From Utricularia gibba (lineage: Eukaryota > Streptophyta > Magnoliopsida > Lamiales > Lentibulariaceae), in assembly GCA_002189035.1 (NCBI GenBank), contig NEEC01000007.1, positions 1,612,001 to 1,676,000 of the forward strand: a stretch of 64,000 nt of DNA, given 5' to 3'. The notes below the pieces were generated by a model. It was not told where the DNA came from and made no database searches. It worked only from the letters and a program-made list of their open reading frames with translations. Within the stretch, counting starts at the first letter, position 1; each line of letters starts with the position of its first letter. Below, one piece after another: positions 45,562-55,195 of the stretch. The translations under genes were made by a program, and so were the position numbers.

Positions 45562-47695
45562 ATATCACTTGATGTCTTGATAAATTAAATTAAATTCAAT
45601 AAATGTTTTCTTTAAAATAATTATTAATTATTAAATATAAAATGTCTTTATTAAAAAATATAAAATCAAGAAATATTTCCTTAAAAAAAAGTTAATGATC
45701 CTTAACTTTTGGGTGTATTATTCAAATTTGTTTCTCCAAATCATTTCTTATAAAATTTAATATAAGTTGAACCAAGGGGTCTTGAGTAAATGATATATAA
45801 TTGTCTCCAGCAAATATTAAAGAAATTTTGATTTAATTCTTAAAACATTCACATGTTGATAATAACGAATGCTTGATTGACTAATTTAATAATACACAAG
45901 TATTTTAAACACAATTCAAACTAGTTATTTCAAAACTCAAATTTTAGATGGATTTTCTTAAACAACCTAATTCATAGAGTATTTGTTTTAAACGCATCTA
46001 TCAAATATCATATTAATTAAAATATATATTTTCAAACTTATATATAAAAAAAAATTTAATTTTAATACGCATGACATGGGATATTAAGAAAATTGGACAT
46101 ATGATTATGAGTGTGTGAAAAATATGATTATTTTTAATGTAAATTTGTTGATTTAATGTATAAGGAAGAATGTGAAATTAATAAGATTTCTAAATGGCCT
46201 TTTTTAAAAATGTATTAATTCCATGTAATATTTCTCGTTAATTATAATGAATAGTAACAAAACATTGAATGCACCACCATTTTCAAATATTCCATCACTT
46301 ATTCAAACTCCTAATTAATTAATCATTTATTTCTCCCAAAATTCTCCTTTAGATTGTCCAGACCGCACGCTCTCCTTTTGCTTTCATATATGAACATACA
46401 AATTGACGCTGTAGTCGCCAATATTGAACATTTGTTTGTAATACCGTACGTTTCTAAAAAAATTATTTTAAAATTAATTTTGTTATCAAATAATGATAAA
46501 TTTTATTCAAAAATTAATTAATTATTTCAATCCTCCCCTCTGAAACGCAGCAGGTGATAATCTTTGCGCCTCAAGTACTCGTCTTTAATTCGAGAAATCA
46601 CCAAGTTGCGATTCCTGATATAAACAGGGGAGAGCGATCTCGCTCTTTTTGGTTGGATCATGAGACATCGGAATGGCATTCTTGTTGCCCCAGAAAGTCC
46701 GAGACGCGCCAGCGACTTTCAGGAGAAAGTGCAGAAGCTTCCAGGCAGGTGGGCAGGCGTTTTTAATATCTAAATAAGACGATGGCCAATCACTGTAGTT
46801 GAGACCAGGAAGACATCCTTTTGGACGACTATAGATGCACCTCAATTTTCAATATATTAGAATAGCTACTCGGAATTCCAATTTCTAACACAATTAACGG
46901 CTAATAAATGCACAGTTAAGGTTGATTTTGGAGATCAGATTTTGTGTAGGGAAGGAAAATGCATTCCGGTTGTGGATGTAATATTATGATGGTACGTGGT
47001 TTCAAATTAAGAACCAATCCACGAAGAACTGTCATCCGAAAAATGATTAAATAAATGATCTTTGCATGACTTTCAAGGTACCCATTTCCTTTGTTTCCAA
47101 GTCAAGAGAAGGAAAAAAGTGCCTTTCTTTTCTTTTCATGCCTACGGAGTATCAAGCGGGTGCAATATCCCTTTTTTCTTCCTGCCCCGTTGACTTGCAA
47201 GAAATGAAGTCAGAAGCAATTCGCTTCTTCGAGTGAATCCTGAATCTGTATTCTGCTTCGTTCGTTATGCAAATAAATCTGAATCACAGGTGAGTAAGCT
47301 GGGTTGTTTGGTAGGAGCCGCAATGGTTGATTTATTCCAGCGAAACGTTTACTGTTATCACGATGGAGTGATGAAGTTCTTGCATGGTTAGGAGAACAAA
47401 CAACCTGGACTTTGGTATCCTTGTGATAAACAGTATGAAAGGAGAGCGTTTCAACGATTTTAAGATGTCTACGCTTTCTGTCAAGCATACTTTGACAGCT
47501 TACTTTCTGTTTTCTAGAATACTGAATACCAACTAATGGATTTGGTACGCAACCTAATTCTGCTTGAAACATTGAAATATGGTATCTGTAGCTGTTTTTC
47601 TTAGTTCAATTCATCTCTCTCTGTATCTTTATGCTGTTGTGTGGATGTGCTTTGTGAGGCAGCACACAGCATAGAAGAGAGCAAGAGATATAGAT
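45562..47695. other. AT-rich intergenic region before the receptor kinase
   Basis: 45590..46550 is extremely AT-rich with no coding signal. Minus-strand frames at 46585..46845 (86 codons) and 47210..47572 (120 codons) are the only open stretches. Neither resembles a family I know, so I do not call genes. The last 150 bp are the receptor kinase leader. Confidence 0.45.
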
Positions 47696-49599
47696 ATGAA
47701 GCTGCTCTGTGCAGCAAATTTGATGTTTTGTTGTATTCTTTTTCTTGCAGAAGCTGAGCCTTTGCTGGATAAACAGGCTTTACTTGATTTCATCAGCAGC
47801 AACTCACGTCATCTTAACTGGAGTCCCAACACCTCAGCTTGCAGTAGCTGGCATGGTGTCACTTGCAACCATGACCATTCGAGAATCATCGCTGTTAAGC
47901 TATCCGGTATCGGATTCAGGGGAAGTATCCCTACCAACACCCTTGGCCGCATATCATCTCTAGAGATTCTGAAGCTGAAATCTAATGGAATTGATGGTCC
48001 ATTTCCTTCTGATATTTTGAAGCTTAGGAGTTTATCAGTGATTGATCTTCAGTTCAATAACTTTCATGGTCCATTGCCAGAGGACTTCACTATCTGGAAG
48101 AATCTTTCCACTCTCATCCTGTCAAATAATGAATTTAATGGGAGTCTCCCATTCTCGGTTATGAAATTAAGTCACTTGGTTACTCTGGATGTTTCACATA
48201 ACTCACTTTCAGGTACTATTTCCAACCTTGAGATTCCTAGTTTGCAAGTGTTGAATATATCATACAATGGTTTTCAAGGTGCTGTCCCTGAATCGCTCCT
48301 TAGATTTCCTAGATCAGCCTTCATAGGAAACAATGTTTGGTTCGAAAACAAAAGCTCATCACCTCAGAGTATAGATGAAAAGACTAGCTCTTCCTCAAAA
48401 ATCAGTGAATCAACCATCTTTGGGATTATTGCTGGTTGTATGTTAATGGGTTTCTTTTCTATTTTTCTTGCACTCGTTTTTAAGTGGAGAAGATCGAAAA
48501 GGGGTGATTATAAGATGAACATGAAATTAATCCGGAATGTTAGATCTGTCAAAAGAAGTGCACCTGATCATCACCAGGGCGGCAGTGGGAGAATCACATT
48601 TTTTGAAGGTTTGCACCTTGGCGTCGATCTTGAAGATTTGTTGAGCGCTTCTGCTGAGATTCTCGGGAAGGGGACTTTGGCAACGACGTACAAGGCATCT
48701 TTAGATGATGGAATGATTGTTACAGTCAAAAGGTTGAAGGAGATTGCAGTCGGAAGGAAGGAGTTTGAGCAGCAGATGGAGATCATTGGAAGTATCAGGC
48801 ATGAAAACGTCTCACAACTGAGAGCCTATTACTTCTCTGAGGAGGAAAAGCTGATGGTGTATGACTATAACGAAATGGGAAGCGTTTCTGAACTGCTCCA
48901 TGGTACTGCACTCTAACATATCCATGCTTATCAATCCTTCTCTTAATTCATTCAACATTCTTCGCAGCCAAACGAGGAGGAGAAAGAACCCCTCTAGACT
49001 GGGAAGCCCGCCTCAAGATCGCAATAGGATCAGCAAGAGGCCTTTCTCATATCCACACACAAAGAGGAGGAAGGCTGTTTCATGGAAACATAAAAGCCTC
49101 GAACGTGTTCCTCAATTCCCAACAATACGGCTGCATTTCTGATCTGGGAATAGCTGCATTGGTCGCCATGCCGCCGGCATGGCCACGGTCCCTCGGTGCA
49201 GGCTATCTAGCCCCTGAGATCACAGACACCAGGAAGGGATCACAGGCATCAGATGTGTACAGCTTTGGAGTGCTCCTCCTCGAGCTCGTGACTGGTAAGC
49301 CCCCTGAAGGGAGTGATGAGGTGATGCCTCTGGTGCGGTGGGTGAGTTCGGTGGTCCGAGAGGAATGGACCGGAGAAGTTTTCGATGCCGAGCTGTTGAT
49401 GTATGATGATATAGAGGAGGAAATGGTGGGAATGCTACAGGTGGGGCTGAGCTGCGTGACCACAGCTCCAGAGCAGAGGCCGGCTATGGCGGAGGTTGTG
49501 AGGATGGTTGAGGAGATCAGAGGTTATGATTCCAACTCATTTTCTGGAACAGAATCATCTCCATGCTCAACTTCATGTGCAGATCAGGAAATGAGATGA
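47696..49599 (+). CDS. LRR receptor-like protein, probable inactive receptor kinase (LRR III, At4g23740/At5g24100 type)
   Basis: Two exons (47696..48902 and 48968..49599) close to 612 residues. A signal peptide (MKLLCAANLMFCCILFLAEA) precedes an LRR N-cap (HLNWSPNTSACSSWHGVTC), about five leucine-rich repeats, a membrane span near residues 240-262 (FGIIAGCMLMGFFSIFLALV) and a kinase-like domain. The ATP lysine is kept (VTVKRL), but the glycine loop is degraded (LGKGTLATTYKA), HRD is HGN (LFHGNIKASN, 49081..49089) and DFG is DLG (ISDLGIAAL, 49141..49149). It therefore belongs to the catalytically impaired LRR III receptors, which signal through partners at the plasma membrane. The ligand is unknown. 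Confidence 0.9.
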
Positions 49600-49870
49600 T
49601 TTCAGGCTCTGGAGTTAGACTCTCGTCAACGTTCTTTAGATCTCGTTCAAATTTGTGTTACAGTTTGACTAATGAATTGGCAACTCAATGACTAATGTGG
49701 GTTTGGGGATGCGTCAAACGAGCAGATTGACTATTGTAAGATTATTACTAAAAATAGAATATTGCAGTCCACTCCCCTATATTATTATCCGACTGTGTGG
49801 GATATCGTCAGCGACTATGAAGTGGGTCCCACTGGTTTCTGCGCTCACATTTCAACCAATAGCTAAACAG
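49600..49870. other. Receptor kinase 3' UTR
   Basis: Tail of the receptor kinase transcript and distal SIG5 promoter. No other feature is seen. Confidence 0.45.
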
Positions 49871-49898
49871 CACGTGTGTAACGGGCGTCCATATAAAA
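49871..49898 (+). promoter_or_regulatory. G-box and TATA box of SIG5
   Basis: CACGTG at 49871..49876 is followed 15 bp later by TATAAAA at 49892..49898. A further ACGT core (TGTCACGTCAGC) lies near 49936. The leader to the ATG at 50562 would be about 640 nt. In Arabidopsis SIG5 is controlled by light and the clock through G-box factors, so the arrangement fits; the transcription start is inferred. Confidence 0.55.
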
Positions 49899-50561
49899 AC
49901 ACTTCGTGAAATATCTCCACTTCCAGTCTCGAAATGTCACGTCAGCAGGCATTCCCTGCTCCACATCTTCCATGGCACCTCTGCTACCGCCGTGGCAGTT
50001 TGTCGACCATCGATCACACGGCAGGATACGTGCAACCGTCCGTAGGTCGAAAAAAGGCTTGTGGATGGCAAAATTCGGGAGTCCGGGGGTGGCATTTTTC
50101 AAGGCAATATTGTTTCATTTGTTGTTGTGAATCAAGAAGTGATTCGTCTCTGGATTCTTGTCGGAATCTGGCGCCGGTGCTCGGAAATTTTTTCTTTGAA
50201 ATCAACACCTCAGGAGGTGTAGTAAGGTGCTTGATAGCCGTTTGATCGTTCATCGTCTCTTGAATTAAAATTAGTTTTACGCTCCAGCGAAGTGTTGCTC
50301 CGGAATGATTAATCCATAATTGTTCCAGGTTCTTGATTCTAGGCGATTGGATCTTTTGTTATCACCGGTTATTGAAACTGATGACTGTTTTATGCGGTGT
50401 TTCTTTTTCTTGTGATCAGTGTTCTAAATTACGAATTTTCCAGTTGTTGCGCTGTGGTTGTTCACTCCTGAAAATCATTTGATTGTGTAGGAGGAAGAGT
50501 AGCAAGGGCCCTGGATTTTGCTTTCTCGAACGCGAAGCTGTAGTGTGATTCCGATTTTGGC

Positions 50562-52718
50562 ATGGGAGTCGTAACGATTTCTAGTTCTGCTGCTCGATCA
50601 CCATTTGGGCTGTCCACTGGTTGTTCAACTCGCGTTTCACCTTCGTGCAGAAGGCCACTTACAGTAGTGTCGTTCAAGGCATACAAAAGGAAAAATGCAT
50701 CTATAACTGGACCACCAGAGTCTGCAGCTTTATCTTCGGATGTCAAAATGGAAGATGGAGACAAGTTGCGGAAGTCTAAGAAGAGGCCAGAACGAGTAAA
50801 TGCTGTCTCAATTGGAGAAGCCTCTCCAAGTACACTGGAGTTGGATTACGATGAAGCTGCCGCTACACTTGAAAAGATATTTGAAAAAAGTCCTGCGGTA
50901 GTGGTTTTACAAGAGGAAATAAGTACTGCAACTACTAAGAGAAAAAGGCAACGAAGAAAGACAGCTAATGGTGCTGATGAGAAAGAGAAGAAAAATCCTC
51001 AATCTGCTACTGGAAAGTTGCTTAAGAAGGGGAAGAGGTTGAATCTGAATGAAAGAGTTGCTCTTCGACTATCGTCTACGCTAGTCAAGAGTAAAGAACT
51101 CATGAAAAATAATGAAGATGAGAAGATCGACAGATTATTACGGGAGTTTACAGCTTCAAATGACTTTGCCAGTTTGGACTGGAAGAAAATGAAGATCCCT
51201 CCTGTTCTTCCTTCCTCTGAGCAAATTTGGTTGTTTAAATTGATGCAACCGATGAAGGTGAGACCAAACTACTCGCTGTGAAGAATAATGTTTCTACTCT
51301 GCATAAAAGTTTACATTGTTAATGGCCTTGTCATTATTCAGGGGACTTTAAAATTTAAGGAGACTTTGGAAGGAGATTTAGGAAGAGAACCTTCTGATTA
51401 TGAGCTAGCTGATGCAATGAACATGACGTCTGTTCAGATTAGAAGGCAGTTGGAAGTTGGTAAAGCGGCGCGAAACAAGTTGATCAGGGTAATAATCATT
51501 TTCAAATTCAACACCTCTCACTTGAATGATGTGTATGCAGAATGTTTGTTAAATCCACATGATTTGTGTTACAGCACAATCTCCGGCTTGTTCTGTTTGT
51601 GATGAACAAGTATTTCCAAGACTTTTCGGCTGGACCGAAATTTCAAGACCTTTGTCAGGCTGGCGTCAAGGGTCTTATTACTGCTATTGACCGATTTGAG
51701 CCAAAGAGGAAGTTGAGGCTCTCAACATATGGCCTCTTTTGGATTAGGCATGCTATTGTTCGTTCCATGACACTCTCTAGTTTCACTAAGGTCTCCTTCG
51801 GACTTGAATCGGTACGAACAAAACCTTTTGCTAAGATGTATAGAATTCCTCTTCTGTGCAGACTTAGTTTGATGTGATTTGATGCAGCTGAGAGTAGAAA
51901 TCCAAAAGGCCAAGATAGAGTTGTTAGTTGAGATGCAGAGATCACCAACAGACACAGAGGTCATGGACCGCGTTGGAATTTCTCCAGAGAGATACTACGA
52001 AGTGATGAGGGCAACAAGATCTGTCTCTTCTCTCAATGCAAGACACGATGTCACCAATGAGGAGTACATCAGTGCAATCTCAGATGCTGATGACGCTGAA
52101 AGTGACCGACGACGAGAACTTGCACTTCTCAGGCTCGCCATCGACGATGTGGTAAATAATTCTCCTCCATCACTATCACTGGTATTAAACCGCAAAAGTG
52201 ATTCTAAGCATGCTGAAAAAATAGAACTCTATTCCAACCTTTTATTCTACTGGCATAGCAAAACTTCTAAACCAGTCGTTAGCACTACTTGCTCCTTGAT
52301 GATCATGATCGTGCTTTTGTTACATATGCTCTGCATATCCTCTTTCTCTGGCTACTTTGACACAACCTTGGAATCTATCTATCTGAAACGGGAATGAAGT
52401 CTCCTAATATTCCACATGATAAAACCAATCTGATTCTATACCTTTGTACCTATTGTCTGATCTCTTTTGCTGCACTTGCATCATCAAGCAGCCAATGAAA
52501 CTGCTTTTTTTTCTCAGCTTGATTCACTGAAGCCAAAGGAGAGCTTGGTAATCAGACAACGATACGGCCTGGATGGCAGAGGGGACAGGACTCTCGGCGA
52601 AGTTGCAGGGAACTTGAACATTTCCAGGGAGATGGTCCGCAAGCACGAAGTGAAAGCCCTGATGAAGCTCAGGCATCCTGCTCGTGTTGACTACCTCCGC
52701 CGTTACATCTTCAAATGA
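50562..52718 (+). CDS. SIG5: Plastid RNA polymerase sigma factor SIG5 (SIGE)
   Basis: A nuclear-encoded sigma-70 factor directing the plastid-encoded RNA polymerase to promoters such as the light- and stress-responsive psbD promoter. Five phase-0 exons (50562..51257, 51342..51488, 51575..51811, 51888..52151, 52518..52718) close to 514 residues. The transit peptide starts [20 protein letters not shown], the hallmark N-terminus of SIG5. A long basic region follows. Region 2 reads [36 protein letters not shown] and [17 protein letters not shown]. Region 3 includes [20 protein letters not shown]. Region 4 with the helix-turn-helix reads [20 protein letters not shown] and [19 protein letters not shown]. 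All regions are present and length is normal. The receptor kinase-SIG5 order matches Arabidopsis At5g24100-At5g24120. Confidence 0.94.
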
Positions 52719-53806
52719 ACTTATCCCATATAACATGTATACGTTACACACCTGTAAGTAGGTGCAATATACGAGGAGAACACGCACCCTTTGTTCTTGC
52801 ACTCTATTTCCCACATCCTCAATGCAGGTCAGCTTTGAACCCAGTGCATCCCAAGCCCTCCTGCAAGAGTTGCGCAGCTCGACGACAAGGGCGTCACTCG
52901 AAGTGCCCGTAGAATACCAAAGAAACCCCTTAATAAAATCAGGAGATTGGTATAAGTGGAAAGAGCCAAGAATCAGAATACATGAAGCGGGTCTCTTGCT
53001 TACTGCCTCTTTGTTTCTTGCGGATTGGAATAGGTTTTATTCGTTAAAAAGTGTTTTAAAAATATTTTTTTATTAATTATAAGTGATTTTTATTCAAAAT
53101 AACAATAATAATAATTTAGAAATACTTTTTTTAAAAAAATTGTGAAAATTTAATTTTTATTTTATTAGAAACATTTTTTGGAAAGTAAAACCAAACAAAT
53201 TCAACATTATTTTAGAGATTTTTTATTTTGTTTTCATCTTGAGGATGAATGCTGCTTGAGAAACATTTTCCATAGCTATAATATGTATAAAATAAAACAA
53301 AATACAAAAATGATCTTAACTTACGTTTTAAAAAAACATAAAGAAGGTTATTATGAATTTATGTAGCATAAATATATTTCATTAATAATTTTATTTAAGA
53401 AAATGGGGAAATTTTGAAGATGAAAGGGGAATAATAAAATTATTCATATATTCCAAATTGACGCCCCTAATAAAAACCCATGCAGGAGATGATGTTCCTT
53501 TGGGATGGATGGTTCTGTGTTGCTCGTCTCAGTCCCTGAAATAACTCACTGCATTTTCACGACCACAGAAACAAAATATGAAACGATGCTCTCAGGGAAT
53601 AACAAAGATGCTAAATGCATTCTCAAACACACCAACGATGACAGGGATAGTTTTGATATGCCTCCTGAATCAACTCTCACTTCAACTGCATTATATAATG
53701 AGTGCCCCCTCACAGTCTGATTTCCACACAGAGAAAACTAGAGCATTCGTCCATCTCCTTCACGCCAGCCACCTTGTTCCGTAGGCTTAACCATCTCTGT
53801 CAGCAG
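52719..53806. other. Spacer between SIG5 and SWEET
   Basis: SIG5 3' UTR to about 52900, then AT-rich sequence (53040..53460) and the SWEET promoter. Short frames at 53505..53784 have no recognisable content. Confidence 0.5.
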
Positions 53807-54951
53807 ATGGAAGAGAAGCTTCGCCTGGCGGTGGGAGTCATGGGTAGATAGATTTCTTAATGTTTCTTGTAACCCTTTTTTGGAGGATGAAAAGAACCTG
53901 AAGCCTTTTTGTCTTTGCTTTTTTGTAGGAAATGCTGCCTCTATGCTCTTGTACACAGCACCAATGTAAGCACCTTTTTTTTTCCTTTGCCTCGATCCAT
54001 TGGACTTCGAAATTCCTCATGTCTATGATCTGCTTGCAGACTGACATTTTGGAGGATGATTCGAAAGAAGAACGTGGAAGGGTTCTCTTGTGTACCCTAT
54101 TGTGTCGCCTTGTTTAACTGCTGTCTCTACACTTGGTACGGACTGCCTGTTGTTAGCTGCAACTGGGAAAATTTCCCTGTTGTCACAATCAATGGACTTG
54201 GGATTCTTTTGGAGCTCTCCTTCATTGTCATCTTCTTCCGTTATGCTCCACCTGATGGCAAGGCAAGATGAAGAAATCCTCTTCTTTTCTTCTTGTGATA
54301 AGAAACATGATGTTAACCTTCTTTCTGCGTTTCATATACAGAAAAAGGTGGCCATCTTGGTGGTGCCTGTAATCCTCTTCTCCAGCCTCATCGCGCTTCT
54401 ATCTGCTTTTGCTTTTCACGATCACCACCACAGAAAGGCGTTGGTCGGGAGCGTTGGACTGGTTGCATCGATTGCCATGTACGGCTCCCCACTTGTGGCT
54501 GTGGTGAGTTGCATCTATTGCCATGTACTGATGCTATTCTCTTTACATCTGATAACACTCTGGTGTCGCTGAACTTCGCAGAAGCAAGTTATCAAGACCA
54601 AGAGTGTGGAGTTCATGCCTTTCTACCTCTCATTCTTCTCCTTCCTCGCGAGCTCTCTTTGGATGGCGTATGGCCTGTTAAGCCATGATCTTATTCTTGC
54701 TGTATGTACTTATAGCAATCGACTTGGTTAAGCTTTTTCATAATCCCACACCCACTTACGTAGGGACATCTGTGCAGGCTCCTAATCTTGTGGGCAGTCC
54801 ACTGGGGATTGTGCAGCTGGTGGTTTACTGCATGTACAAATGGAGACAAGAAGATGACATTGAAAAGTGGGGTATTGAGAAGAATGCGTACCAGAAAGAA
54901 GCAAAGAAGATGGAGACGGTTGTCGATTCAGCGACTCCTGCAAAGAACTAA
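53807..54951 (+). CDS. SWEET3: Bidirectional sugar transporter SWEET3-like
   Basis: A uniporter-like membrane protein that moves sugars along their gradient, usually at the plasma membrane. Six exons (53807..53843, 53929..53965, 54040..54262, 54342..54503, 54582..54701, 54778..54951) close to 250 residues. Two MtN3/saliva domains of three helices each are joined by a linker helix. Domain 1 reads [20 protein letters not shown] and [20 protein letters not shown]. Domain 2 reads [40 protein letters not shown] and [20 protein letters not shown]. Intron 3 starts with GC (GGCAAG|GCAAGA), because no GT donor keeps the conserved PDGK-KKVA join. Clade I (SWEET1-3) is favoured by sequence and by collinearity with At5g53190. 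The sugar specificity is not visible. Confidence 0.9.
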
Positions 54952-55195
54952 CTGCTGGTTTCGATCAATGCAACTCAGGCGCTAAAAGGATGTTTCTGCA
55001 ATCAGAACAAATGTATCAGTTGTGTTGTGTGGTAATGTAGCAGTGCGACTGAGACAAGTACTTCAGTAATAAATGAATCGAAATTGAGAGATACATTATT
55101 TTTCAATTTCAATTTCTGTACAGAAACACAATTCTGAACTTTGTGTAAACTGGTGGACCTCAACAACACGTCTTGGAGCTGCTGGAGTAGTTGCT

